A stretch of DNA of 21,627 nt from Clostridia bacterium (GTDB taxonomy: Bacteria > Bacillota_A > Clostridia > Christensenellales > Aristaeellaceae): positions 1 to 21,627 of the forward strand of contig JAFZQK010000047.1 of the NCBI GenBank assembly GCA_017620455.1, given 5' to 3'. This document shows positions 7,519-15,487 of the stretch, one piece after another. Position numbers and translations under genes: made by a program. The first letter of the stretch is position 1; every line of letters starts with the position of its first letter. Below the pieces are notes generated by a model. The model searched no databases. It worked only from the letters and a program-made list of their open reading frames with translations, and had not been told where the DNA came from.

Positions 7519-7538
7519 CCAGGGGGCCAGCCCCCTGG
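7519..7538 (-). repeat. Additional perfect inverted repeat beside the hairpin array
   Basis: CCAGGGGG-CTGG-CCCCCTGG is a perfect 8-bp stem with a four-base loop. It directly abuts the tandem hairpin array on the argJ side, making four consecutive GC-rich hairpins in the argJ-argB spacer. Confidence 0.8.
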
Positions 7539-7607
7539 ACCCGATCTTTACACTCCTGTCAACGCTTCCGGGCAATCACAGCCCCAGAACGGAGAAACCA
7601 AGGGAGA

Positions 7608-8846
7608 TCACGACCGGTAATCCCCGTTGATTTTCACATAATCATAGGTCAGATCGCAGCCCCAGGCGGTGGCTTCCTCTTTGCCCATGTTCATATTGCA
7701 GGAAAAGCGCACCGCGGTGCCGGAGAGCATTTCCAGCGCCTTTTCTTCATCAAAGGGCAATACGCTGCCGTTATCGTAAAATGCGAGGGTTTCCCCGTTT
7801 TCTCCGTGGAGATACACCTCGATCTTTTCCGGATCGAACGGCGCCCCGGCGTATCCCAGGGCGCACAGGATGCGCCCGCAGTTGGCGTCCCTGCCGAATA
7901 CCATGGCTTTCACCAGGCTGGATGCAATCACCGCTTTGGCCAGCGTCCGGGCGTGGTCCTTGGTGTCCGCGTTGTATACCCGCATTTCCATCAGGCGGGT
8001 AGCCCCTTCCCCATCCCCGGCCATTTTCACCGCCAGATCCCGGCAGACGGAGAAAAGCGCCTCGCAGAACGCGGCGTAGCTTTCGTCCTCTGCGGTGATG
8101 GGCGTATTCCCCGCCTGCCCGTTGGCCAGCACCAGCAGGGTATCGTTGGTGCTGGTGTCCCCATCCACGGAAATCATGTTGAAAGTATCCTGCACCGCGG
8201 CTTTCAGCGCTTTCTGCAGCAAGGCCTGGTCTATGGCGCAATCCGTGGTGATATAGCCCAGCATGGTGCACATATTGGGATGGATCATGCCGCTGCCCTT
8301 GCTCATGCCCCCCAGACGCACCGGAACGCTGCCGTCCCCCCCGGGCAGATCAAACTCCACGGCAAATTCCTTGTTCACGGTATCGGTGGTCATAATGGCG
8401 TGGCTGGCGGCGGTGCCTGCCTCCAGGGAAGAAGACAGCGTCTCCTTCATGGCGGCCACCCCCGCGGTGATCCGGTCCAGGGGGATCTGGGGGCCGATAA
8501 CCCCGGTGGAGCCCAGCAGCACCCGGCTTTCCGGGATCCCCAGGATTTCTCCGGTAAACGCCGCCGTCTGCTTACAGAGCCGCATGCCTTCCTTGCCCGT
8601 GGCCGCGTTGGCGATGCCGGCGTTCACCACCACCGCCCGGGCCTTCTTTTCTTCATACACGATCCTTTGATCCCAGACCACCGGCGCGGCCTTCACCAGA
8701 TTCGTGGTGAAGGTGCCCGCTGCGGCGCAGTCCGAATCGCTTACGATCATGGCCATGTCCGTCCGGCCCTGATATTTGATGCCCGCGGCGCAGCAGGCCG
8801 CCGAGAAGCCCTTCGCCGCCGTTACGCCCCCCGGAATCTTCCGCAT
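7608..8846 (-). CDS. argJ: Bifunctional glutamate N-acetyltransferase / ornithine acetyltransferase
   Basis: This 412-residue ArgJ moves the acetyl group from N-acetylornithine to glutamate (and may also use acetyl-CoA), which recycles acetyl in arginine synthesis. The precursor normally self-cleaves before a conserved Thr. Here the site reads HPNMCTMLGYITTD with the nucleophile at Thr194 and Cys instead of the usual Ala before it. LLGSTGVIG, GGMSKGSGMIHPN and SVDGDTSTNDT are further family signatures. Start ATG 8846 follows GGGGAGG with 9 bases of spacing and lies one base after the stop of the GNAT gene. The longer frame from 8888 lies inside GNAT and is rejected. Downstream, about 200 bases of hairpin repeats separate it from argB. 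Confidence 0.95.
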   Translation of the reverse strand: MRKIPGGVTAAKGFSAACCAAGIKYQGRTDMAMIVSDSDCAAAGTFTTNLVKAAPVVWDQRIVYEEKKARAVVVNAGIANAATGKEGMRLCKQTAAFTGEILGIPESRVLLGSTGVIGPQIPLDRITAGVAAMKETLSSSLEAGTAASHAIMTTDTVNKEFAVEFDLPGGDGSVPVRLGGMSKGSGMIHPNMCTMLGYITTDCAIDQALLQKALKAAVQDTFNMISVDGDTSTNDTLLVLANGQAGNTPITAEDESYAAFCEALFSVCRDLAVKMAGDGEGATRLMEMRVYNADTKDHARTLAKAVIASSLVKAMVFGRDANCGRILCALGYAGAPFDPEKIEVYLHGENGETLAFYDNGSVLPFDEEKALEMLSGTAVRFSCNMNMGKEEATAWGCDLTYDYVKINGDYRS

Positions 8847-8847
8847 G

Positions 8848-9312
8848 CTACTGATCCTCCCCGATAAATCGCGTGATGTTCTTTTCATTCAGCACAAATT
8901 CATAATAATTCACGTCGGACTGCTTCCACCCGATCTGCTTCCAGAAGGCGTTGCCCGCGTCGTTGTGGGTAAAGGCGATGAGCCCCACCTTGTTGATCCC
9001 CATGTCCCGCAGGCGCTGCATGCAGTAGCCCACCATTTTCGTGCCGATGCCATGCCTGCGGTATTCCCGGGCCACGCACACGTGGTACAGCGCCCCCTGC
9101 CGCCCGTCGGACCCGCAGAGGATGGAGCCCACGATCTTCCCCTCCGCCCGGGCCACCACGCTGGTGGTGGGGTTGCGGCCGATGAAGCGCGCGATATCCT
9201 CCCGGGAATCGTCCAGCGCCCGGATGCCGAAGCCCCGGATGGTCAGCCACAGGGCGCGCACCTCGTCGTAATCCCCGACGGTCATGGGGTCGATCTTCAC
9301 CTCAGCCGCCAT
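8848..9312 (-). CDS. GNAT-family N-acetyltransferase embedded in the arg operon
   Basis: This 154-residue single-domain GNAT has the acetyl-CoA pyrophosphate loop RRHGIG at residues 85-90, following the beta-4 strand ALYHVCVA, then the family's helix and the late NDAGNAFWKQIGWKQ motif. It starts inside the end of argC (11-base overlap, GGTGAT ribosome site) and ends one base before argJ, so it is co-translated with pathway enzymes. That placement suggests acetylation of glutamate (an ArgA-like role priming the cycle) or of another pathway amino acid, but GNAT substrates cannot be read from sequence. It is much shorter than classical ArgA, which carries an amino-acid-kinase domain. Confidence 0.9.
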   Translation of the reverse strand: MAAEVKIDPMTVGDYDEVRALWLTIRGFGIRALDDSREDIARFIGRNPTTSVVARAEGKIVGSILCGSDGRQGALYHVCVAREYRRHGIGTKMVGYCMQRLRDMGINKVGLIAFTHNDAGNAFWKQIGWKQSDVNYYEFVLNEKNITRFIGEDQ

Positions 9313-10237
9313 GCCCGATCACCAGCCCTCCGGTTTCTTCCATGCCCAGAGCGAGGTTCATATTCTGGATGGCCGCGCCGCTGGCGCCCTTGCCCAGATT
9401 GTCGAACCGGCTGATCAGCAGGATGCGGTCCCCGCTGCCGGCCACGGTGATTTCCAGATCGTCCCGCCCCGCGTACGCCCCCGCGGACAGGAAGCCCCCC
9501 TCCGCCGGGCAGTCGATGAAGCGTACCAGGCCGGTCCGGTAATAATTTCTGTAAACCTCCCGGATCTCCTCCATCCTGGAATTGATCTGTTCCCGGAACA
9601 GGGGCACCGTCACCTCCATGCCCGCGTAATACGGCGCCACCACGGGGCAGAACACCGGCGCGTTTTCCAGCCCGCACAGCTTCTTCATTTCAGGCAGATG
9701 CTTGTGGGTCTGCCCCAGGCCGTACTGGCGGGGGGCGTCCAGCAGCGCGTCCCGCCCCTCCGATTCGTATTCCGCGATCATCTTCTTGCCCCCGCCGGAA
9801 TACCCCGTCAGGGAGAAGCAGGAAAGCAGCGCGCCGGAGGGAAGGATCCCCGCCTCCGTCAGCGGCGCGATCAGGGAAATGAACCCCGTGGCGTGGCAGC
9901 CCGGATTGGCGATGCGCTTCGCAGCGCAGATTTTTTCTCTCTGCCCGGTCAGTTCGGGAAATCCGTAGGTCCAGTCCGCAGCGGTGCGGTGGGCGGTGGA
10001 GGTGTCGATCACCACCGTGCTTTCGTTTTCCGCCATGGCCGCGGCTTCCCGGGCCGCGTCGTCGGGCAGGCACAGGAACGCCGCGTCCGCCGCATTCAGG
10101 GCGTCCTTCCGGGCGGCGGGGTCCTTGCGCAGCTCCTCCGGCAGACGGATCAATGTCAGATCCTCCCGTGCCGCCAGCCTTTCCGCGATCCTCAGGCCCG
10201 TGGTGCCCGCGCTGCCGTCGATGAATACCCGCTTCAT
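9302..10237 (-). CDS. argC: N-acetyl-gamma-glutamyl-phosphate reductase (short type)
   Basis: The 311-residue ArgC makes N-acetylglutamate semialdehyde from N-acetylglutamyl phosphate with NADPH. It is the shorter (type 2) form, just over 310 residues. The N-terminal nucleotide-binding start is VFIDGSAGTTGLRI. The catalytic cysteine is C114 in ANPGCHATG. GYSGGGKKMIAEYE is the conserved substrate segment. Start ATG 10237 is preceded by GGAGG with 6 bases of spacing, so the longer frame from 10273 is rejected. It is the first gene of the operon, directly behind a consensus promoter with an ARG-box-like palindrome. Confidence 0.96.
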   Translation of the reverse strand: MKRVFIDGSAGTTGLRIAERLAAREDLTLIRLPEELRKDPAARKDALNAADAAFLCLPDDAAREAAAMAENESTVVIDTSTAHRTAADWTYGFPELTGQREKICAAKRIANPGCHATGFISLIAPLTEAGILPSGALLSCFSLTGYSGGGKKMIAEYESEGRDALLDAPRQYGLGQTHKHLPEMKKLCGLENAPVFCPVVAPYYAGMEVTVPLFREQINSRMEEIREVYRNYYRTGLVRFIDCPAEGGFLSAGAYAGRDDLEITVAGSGDRILLISRFDNLGKGASGAAIQNMNLALGMEETGGLVIGHGG

Positions 10238-10264
10238 AGCCGCCCTCCGTCCCGTCCCTGGGAT

Positions 10265-10296
10265 TGTATTCATGCGTTATCGTGCATGAATATACA
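10265..10296 (-). promoter_or_regulatory. ARG-box-like operator over the argC transcription start
   Basis: On the plus strand the inverted repeat TGTATTCATGC (10265-10275) and GCATGAATATACA (10284-10296) flanks an 8-base centre. TTCAT/ATGAA-rich half sites are the hallmark of ArgR/AhrC operators. The palindrome covers the predicted start and early leader of the argC operon, so ArgR with bound arginine would block transcription. The arms differ by a two-base insertion. The regulator gene is not in the window. Confidence 0.7.
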
Positions 10297-10299
10297 GAA

Positions 10300-10328
10300 A
10301 TTATACAGCCCCTGCCCGCGTTTGTCAA
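10300..10328 (-). promoter_or_regulatory. Consensus promoter of the argC-GNAT-argJ-argB-argD operon
   Basis: Reading leftward, TTGACA (10323-10328), a 17-base spacer and TATAAT (10300-10305) form a fully consensus sigma-A promoter. The start should be near 10293, leaving a leader of about 55 bases before argC. Such an ideal promoter normally requires repression, which fits the overlapping operator. Confidence 0.9.
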
Positions 10329-10446
10329 GCGGTGGATCCGAAAAACTTTCCGGAAGGAGCCGTTCTTTTTTCTTCATTTCTTTATGGCAGTCCTGCACCG
10401 GCGGCATTCCGTACCGAAAAAAAACAGTTTCCCGGCATGCTCCGGG

Positions 10447-10475
10447 TTGTATTTTTTTGCATGATCCTGTAAAAT
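10447..10475 (+). promoter_or_regulatory. Putative promoter of the sodium symporter gene
   Basis: -35 TTGTAT (10447-10452) and -10 TAAAAT (10470-10475) are 17 bases apart. The -35 follows a small CCCGG/CCGGG hairpin (about 10433-10448) and the spacer begins with a T-run, so the same bases could also be read as a weak terminator. The rest of the argC-putP gap shows no convincing gene. Confidence 0.5.
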
Positions 10476-10542
10476 TATATCGTTCATCCGGCGGCGGGCC
10501 CATCGTCCCGGCCGCCGTCCCCACAGAAAGGAGCGAGCTTTC

Positions 10543-12006
10543 TTGAACACGGAACTGATCGTATTCATCGTATACCTGATCTTTATGCTGAGCATCGGCG
10601 TCTACTTCTACGTCAAAACGCGCAGCGGCGGCGAAAAGGAATACTTCCTGGGCGGCCGTAAAATGGGCCCCTGGGTCTCCGCCCTGTCCGCCGGCGCGTC
10701 GGACATGAGCGCCTGGTCGCTGATGGGGCTGCCCGGCTCCATTTATTTCTTCGGCATCGGGAAGATCTGGATCGCCATCGGCCTGGCCATCGGCTACGCC
10801 CTGAGCTGGATCTTCGAGGCCCCGCGCCTGCGCCGCTATTCCATCGCGGCGAAGGATTCCATCACCATCCCCCAGTACCTGACCAACCGGTTCCTGAGCA
10901 AGAGCCGCTCCATGCAGGTGATCTGCGCGGTGATCTTCCTGGTGGCGTACACCATCTACGCCGCCAGCAGCATCTCGGCCTGCGGCACGCTGTTTGAAAC
11001 AATCGTGGGCGTCCCGTCCACCACGGCCATGTACATCGCCGCGGCGGTGATCGTATCCTATACCTTCCTGGGCGGCTTCTCCGCCGTGTGCTGGACGGAC
11101 TTTTTCCAGGGCATGCTGATGCTGGGGGCGCTGCTCATCGCCCCGATCTTCGCGCTGAACATGATCGAGGCCGGCCAGGGCATCGACGCTCCGGCGGGCG
11201 GCAGCTACTGGAAGCTGTTCACCAGCTGGACGGACATCGCTTCCGGCCTGGGCTGGGGCCTGGGGTACTTCGGCATGCCCCACATCATCATCCGTTTCAT
11301 GTCCGTGCGTTCGGATAAAGACATCAAAAAGAGCGCCGGCATCGGCATCACCTGGACGCTGCTGATCCTGGGCTTCGCCGTGGCTGCCGGCATCGTCACC
11401 CATCTGATGGGCAGCCAGATCGCGGCCGCCACTGAAAAGGAATCGGAAACCGTCTTCATCCAGATGGTGCGCCTGATCTTCCCGCCGGTCATCAGCGGCG
11501 TGCTGCTCTCGGCCATCCTGGCGGCCTCCATGTCCACGGCGGACAGCCAGCTGCTGGCCAGCGCCTCCGCCTTTGCCAGCGACGTATATAAGCCCATCCT
11601 GCGCGAAGGCAAGGCCGAGGACGCCGAAATGTTCTGGATCGGCCGCCTGGTGGTGCTGATCGTGGCGCTGGCGGCGCTGCTCATCGCCACCAACCCCGCC
11701 AGCGGCACCATCATGAGCCTGGTGTCCAACGCCTGGGGCGTGTTCGGCGCGGCCTTCGGCCCGGTGATCCTGCTGTCCCTGTTCTGGCGGCGGCTCACCT
11801 TCAAGGGCGCCGTGGCCGGCATCGTCACCGGCGCCGCGGTGGATATCCTCTGGTTCATCGCCATGAGCTACACCGGATTGTACGAGATCATCCCCGGCTT
11901 CCTCATGGGCTTGGCGGCGGCGCTGATCGTTTCCTGGCTGGACAAAGCCCCCGATCAGAATGTGACCGCGCTGTTCGACAAGGTGGCTTCCAAACAGGAA
12001 ATCTGA
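10543..12006 (+). CDS. putP: Sodium/proline symporter (PutP-type, SSS family)
   Basis: This 487-residue transporter has the 13-helix pattern of the sodium:solute symporter family and the PutP signature SAGASDMSAWSLMGLPG. Asp54 and Ser56 match the sodium-binding Asp55/Ser57 region of E. coli PutP. It should bring in proline, or a related solute, with Na+. Other family matches are EAPRLRRYS and SAILAASMSTADSQLLASASAF in the region of the family's conserved sodium-site helix. The start is a TTG codon at 10543 with AAAGGAG nine bases upstream; no ATG is better placed. It is monocistronic and ends at a strong terminator. Proline specificity is inferred from overall similarity. Confidence 0.9.
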   Translation: MNTELIVFIVYLIFMLSIGVYFYVKTRSGGEKEYFLGGRKMGPWVSALSAGASDMSAWSLMGLPGSIYFFGIGKIWIAIGLAIGYALSWIFEAPRLRRYSIAAKDSITIPQYLTNRFLSKSRSMQVICAVIFLVAYTIYAASSISACGTLFETIVGVPSTTAMYIAAAVIVSYTFLGGFSAVCWTDFFQGMLMLGALLIAPIFALNMIEAGQGIDAPAGGSYWKLFTSWTDIASGLGWGLGYFGMPHIIIRFMSVRSDKDIKKSAGIGITWTLLILGFAVAAGIVTHLMGSQIAAATEKESETVFIQMVRLIFPPVISGVLLSAILAASMSTADSQLLASASAFASDVYKPILREGKAEDAEMFWIGRLVVLIVALAALLIATNPASGTIMSLVSNAWGVFGAAFGPVILLSLFWRRLTFKGAVAGIVTGAAVDILWFIAMSYTGLYEIIPGFLMGLAAALIVSWLDKAPDQNVTALFDKVASKQEI

Positions 12007-12022
12007 CCGCAACCGCAAACAG

Positions 12023-12058
12023 ACAGGCGGATCGAAGCATCGATCCGCCTGTATTTTT
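12023..12058 (+). terminator. Strong terminator after putP
   Basis: A perfect 12-bp stem (ACAGGCGGATCG, 12023-12034, with 12041-12052) and a six-base loop are followed by ATTTTT. The T-run contains the stop codon of the convergent GNAT gene, so the hairpin separates two converging transcripts and may also help end the minus-strand one. Confidence 0.92.
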
Positions 12059-12509
12059 ATGCGTTCGTTTCTTTGACGAACAGCCGATCCACCGTGCCGA
12101 ATACCGTTTCGTATTCCCCCAGGGGCCGAAAGCCGTATTTCTCGTACAGCCCCTTTTCCCCGCTCATCAGGTACACCCGGGGAAAGCCGCATTTCCCCGC
12201 ATACGCCACGGCATGCCCGATCATTTTTTCGGACAGCCGCCGCCCCCGGCGCCGTTCGTCCACGTACACGAAGCCGATAAAGGGAAAAAAGCCGTGCTCC
12301 GGAGGCAGTTCGTCGTCCCTGAGCAGCGCGCAGTAGCCAGCGTTTTCCCCCTCCTCCCGGGCCAGGAACACCCTTTCCCAGGGAAGAAAGGCGCGCTCCC
12401 GCATCATCCGGGCCAGATACGGCCCAGCGCGCCAGGCGCTGCTGTCCGCAAAATCAGCCGCCGCCTGCCACAGCAGGTCCCCCACCTTCAGGGCGATGAT
12501 TTCCGTCAC
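12057..12509 (-). CDS. GNAT-family N-acetyltransferase
   Basis: This 150-residue protein begins at GTG 12509, whose GTGA overlaps the stop of the upstream hydrolase, with an AAGGGAT-like ribosome site about 11 bases before. The GNAT core is visible: the strand FIGFVYVDERRRGRRLSEKMIGHA (77-100) holds the acetyl-CoA loop RRGRRL, and GEKGLYEKYGFRPLGEYE (117-134) is the usual closing motif. The longer open frame to 12797 merely reads through the neighbouring gene out of phase. It is the last gene of the GH13/GH127 operon. The acceptor substrate is unknown. Confidence 0.88.
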   Translation of the reverse strand: MTEIIALKVGDLLWQAAADFADSSAWRAGPYLARMMRERAFLPWERVFLAREEGENAGYCALLRDDELPPEHGFFPFIGFVYVDERRRGRRLSEKMIGHAVAYAGKCGFPRVYLMSGEKGLYEKYGFRPLGEYETVFGTVDRLFVKETNA

Positions 12510-13633
12510 GGCGCGTCGATCCCTTCGTAAATCAGCGCGCGCAGCGCGGGGTGGATCACGTCGTAAACGGTGGGGTGATTGTGCACGTGCATGGCGAAGA
12601 ACGCGGACAGCCGGCGGGCTGGGTCCACCATGGTCCAGGCCCCGGCGGCGCCGTCCCAGCCGAATTCCCCCAGGCTGCCCGGCCCGCCCAGGGCCAGGTC
12701 CACCCGGGTGCGCACCCCCAGGGCATAGGAATAGCCCTTGCGGTTCCAGGTATCGAAGGAAGCCCGGCTGACGGGCCCCAGCTGGTTGGCCCGCCATAGC
12801 TGGATCATTTCCGGCGCCAGGATCTCCTTTCCGTCCTTCGTTTCCCCGCCGCAGGCCAAAGCATCCGCGAACAGGGCGTAGTCCTCCACGTCCCCCGTCA
12901 GCCCCGCGCCGCCGCTTTCGTAGCGGGGGCTCAGGCGATAGCGGTTCTCTTCATTGGAAAACGCGATCAGGCGCTCCTCCTCCGGATGCCAGAAATACTG
13001 GGCGCTCTGCCTTTCCTTCCGCCGGATGGAAAAGTCCATCGTCTTAAGCCCCAGCGGCGAAAAGACGTGCTTTTTCAGGTAATCGGAGAAGCGCTGTCCG
13101 CCGGCCTCCTCGATCACCGCGGCCAATACGTCGTGGCTCAGGCTGTAAAGGAAATTCTCCCCCGGCTCGAATTCCAGGGGCTCCCCGGCCATGGCGTCCA
13201 CCAGCGTCCGGGTGTCCGCGTCCGGGCGCGCCTTCAGCGCCGCTTTCACGGACGGGGATTCCAGATCGTAGGTCATGCCGCTCTGCATGCTCATCAGATG
13301 CCGCACCGTCAGCGTCCGCCTGGCCGGGCGCGGCCCGTCCGGGGTTTTCACGGTCAGATGCCGGTAGGCGGGCAGGTAATCCCCCACCGGATCGTCCAGG
13401 CTGATCCTTCCCTGCCGGATCAATTGCATGGCGGCGCAGGTGGTGAACAGCTTGGTGGCGGAATACAGCCAATAGGTGTCGTCTGCTCGGACGGGGCTTT
13501 CGCCCGCTTCGTCCCGGTATCCCGCCTGATGCCGGTACAGCAGCCGATGATCCTGATACACGGCGATATCGCATCCGGGCACGTGCTCCCGCCGCAGCCC
13601 GTCCAGGTATTTTTCCAGTTTCGTAAAATCCAT
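12506..13633 (-). CDS. Serine hydrolase of the beta-lactamase / class C fold
   Basis: This 375-residue protein has the SxxK motif SATK (Ser58 nucleophile, Lys61) in YWLYSATKLFTTCAAMQL, as in class C beta-lactamases, EstB-type esterases and DD-peptidases. The second motif, normally YxN, reads YSLSH here. No KTG-type third motif is evident; FGWDGAAGAW occupies that area. These departures argue for an esterase or an uncharacterised hydrolase rather than an antibiotic-resistance enzyme. No signal peptide is visible, so it should be cytoplasmic. ATG 13633 has GGAGG six bases upstream. It lies 18 bases after the GH127 gene, which suggests it removes acyl groups from sugars or processes a related intracellular substrate (inference). 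Confidence 0.85.
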   Translation of the reverse strand: MDFTKLEKYLDGLRREHVPGCDIAVYQDHRLLYRHQAGYRDEAGESPVRADDTYWLYSATKLFTTCAAMQLIRQGRISLDDPVGDYLPAYRHLTVKTPDGPRPARRTLTVRHLMSMQSGMTYDLESPSVKAALKARPDADTRTLVDAMAGEPLEFEPGENFLYSLSHDVLAAVIEEAGGQRFSDYLKKHVFSPLGLKTMDFSIRRKERQSAQYFWHPEEERLIAFSNEENRYRLSPRYESGGAGLTGDVEDYALFADALACGGETKDGKEILAPEMIQLWRANQLGPVSRASFDTWNRKGYSYALGVRTRVDLALGGPGSLGEFGWDGAAGAWTMVDPARRLSAFFAMHVHNHPTVYDVIHPALRALIYEGIDAP

Positions 13634-13651
13634 GCTGCACCTCCCGCGTGC

Positions 13652-15472
13652 TTACCGTCCGGCGATCCGGAAATATACGGCGTAATTCTCATAGCCGATA
13701 TCATAAAGGGGCACGAAATACACGGCCCTCTCCTCGGCGACGGTGATGAATTCCTCCGTCCAGGAGCCCCATTCCCTTTCGTTGCAGCGCCGCAGGGCGG
13801 TTTCCGGGCGGGCGGGGTCCGGATGCAGGGTGATTTCCGTGTCCGTCAGCCCCGCCAGTACCGCCGGGCCGTACAGGTACGCCACCCGCCCGGGATCGCC
13901 GCCCAGGGGCTCGCACCAAACGGTTTTTCCGTATTCCACGATGAAATGACCGCCCGTTTCCCATTCTTCCCGGTCCGCGGTGAGGAAACGGCTTTCCCCC
14001 TGCCCCGCCCAGGAGGGCCGGCGCACGTGCAGGCGGAAGGACGCCGGCGCGTCCGTTTCCACCTCCAGCACCACCCGGAGCGCTTCCGGGTTGTTCACCA
14101 CCCGGGAGGTCACCTCCCCGATGCTCTGCCGCCCGGCGGAATCGCTGGACAGGTGGAAGGAGCCGGTCTGCCGGTCGATGCGCTGGCGCAGCTTTACCTG
14201 CCGGCCGTCAATCTCAAACCGCGCTTCGCTTTCAAAGAACTGGCACACGTAGATATCCCGCCCGTCCTGATAGTACAGATAGCGGTTCAGGGCGGCGTTG
14301 GCCTGCACCAGGGTGCCGTGGCAGCAGAAGAAATCGTTGGTTTCCGAGCCCCAGCCCTTGTGATCGCCGCCCCGGAGCGGCAGGAAATAAGCGATGAGCC
14401 CGAAGCCCTTTTCAGGCGGCTGATAGCCGTTGGTGCCCCGCCAGCGGTAATACCCCTGGGCGAGGATGCCGTTGTAGAGATTGCGTTCGATGTAATCGGC
14501 ATACCGCACGTCCTTCGTCCAGCGGAACAGGAAATCCGCCAGCCGCATCATGTTGTATACCGTGCAGTGCTCCTGGTTCTTGCGCCCCAGGCGGCTCTGC
14601 TGGTCCCCCTTGGGGGTCCAGATCTCCCCGCAGGTCTGCCCGCCGGTGCAGTACGCGCCCCGGTCGGTGACGGCGCATTTCCAATAAGCCTCCGCGATCC
14701 TGCGGTACTTTTCCTCCCCCGTCACCTCGTAGGCCCGGGCGCAGCCGATCACCTCGGGGATGGTGGTGTTGGCGTGCATGTTGGTCAGGGGGTCCCGCCC
14801 GGCCAGAAGCTCGTCGAACAGCCGGCCCCGGTAGTATTTTTCCAGCAGCCGCCTGTACCGTTCCTTCCCCGTCATTTCCAGCATGTCCGCCCAGATTTCC
14901 AGCATCCCGCCGGTTTCCACGTCCAGGATATCGTCCATCTGCTCCCGGTCAAACCGGCTTGTCCACCGGTCGAACCATTCGCCCCATCGGTCCGCGATCT
15001 CCAGTGCCCGCTTGTTCCCGGCGAGCTTCGCCATGTCCACCAGGCCCATCATCGTCTTGTGCAGGGTGTACTGGGGCGCCCAGACGGGCTTGCCCCGGGC
15101 GATCCAGTCCAGGTATTTTTCCGGGATGGACCCGGCCCAGCCGTCGCCGTTGGCCTGCTGGCAGCGGTACAGATCCTCCACCATGGCGTCGGCCCGGCCC
15201 TTGATCTCCGGATCGCCCGTGGCCTCCCAGATCTTCGCCGCGGCGCTGAGATAGTGCCCGGCAAAGTGCCCCCGCAGCTGGCAGGTGGGAGATTCCCAGC
15301 CCCCGTGAATATGCCCCGGCAGATCCGCGCTGGTCCACAGCCCGGCTTCCAGCAGGTAATTCCGCATCAGGTTTTCCCGGTCCAGCCGCAGCATGTAGGC
15401 CCGGTTGTCCCGCTCCCGGCGGCGCATTTCGCCGTCCAGGATCACGGCGTCCCTTCCTTTGATCTCCCGCAT
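13652..15472 (-). CDS. GH127-type beta-L-arabinofuranosidase
   Basis: This 606-residue glycoside hydrolase of the DUF1680/GH127 group probably releases beta-L-arabinofuranose from plant or glycoprotein arabinan oligosaccharides. The zinc-thiolate active site known from HypBA1 is present: E301 and C303 in NQEHC, and the adjacent pair C383-C384 in FFCCHG, where the first cysteine of the pair is the expected nucleophile. The (alpha/alpha)6 barrel spans about residues 20-400, with beta-domains after it. There is no signal peptide, so it acts on imported oligosaccharides. GGGGAGG lies upstream of ATG 15472, and the gap from the amylase-family gene is only 15 bases. Close relatives in GH146 or GH142 are possible. 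Confidence 0.9.
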   Translation of the reverse strand: MREIKGRDAVILDGEMRRRERDNRAYMLRLDRENLMRNYLLEAGLWTSADLPGHIHGGWESPTCQLRGHFAGHYLSAAAKIWEATGDPEIKGRADAMVEDLYRCQQANGDGWAGSIPEKYLDWIARGKPVWAPQYTLHKTMMGLVDMAKLAGNKRALEIADRWGEWFDRWTSRFDREQMDDILDVETGGMLEIWADMLEMTGKERYRRLLEKYYRGRLFDELLAGRDPLTNMHANTTIPEVIGCARAYEVTGEEKYRRIAEAYWKCAVTDRGAYCTGGQTCGEIWTPKGDQQSRLGRKNQEHCTVYNMMRLADFLFRWTKDVRYADYIERNLYNGILAQGYYRWRGTNGYQPPEKGFGLIAYFLPLRGGDHKGWGSETNDFFCCHGTLVQANAALNRYLYYQDGRDIYVCQFFESEARFEIDGRQVKLRQRIDRQTGSFHLSSDSAGRQSIGEVTSRVVNNPEALRVVLEVETDAPASFRLHVRRPSWAGQGESRFLTADREEWETGGHFIVEYGKTVWCEPLGGDPGRVAYLYGPAVLAGLTDTEITLHPDPARPETALRRCNEREWGSWTEEFITVAEERAVYFVPLYDIGYENYAVYFRIAGR

Positions 15473-15487
15473 TTCCTTTCCTCCCCG

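Noticed and set aside
7411..7575. N-terminal extension of ArgB with GAEEAPE repeats
   Set aside because: The repeats are the hairpin array read in frame; the AAAGGAAGG ribosome site and family length place the start at 7410 or 7404.
10384..10464. 26-codon plus-strand ORF in the argC-putP gap
   Set aside because: No ribosome site at usable spacing, and it lies mostly upstream of the predicted putP promoter start.
10270..12192. 640-codon minus-strand frame opposite putP
   Set aside because: Antisense shadow of a clear PutP symporter; rich in Asp, Gly, His and Gln repeats without any family signal, and it crosses a strong terminator.
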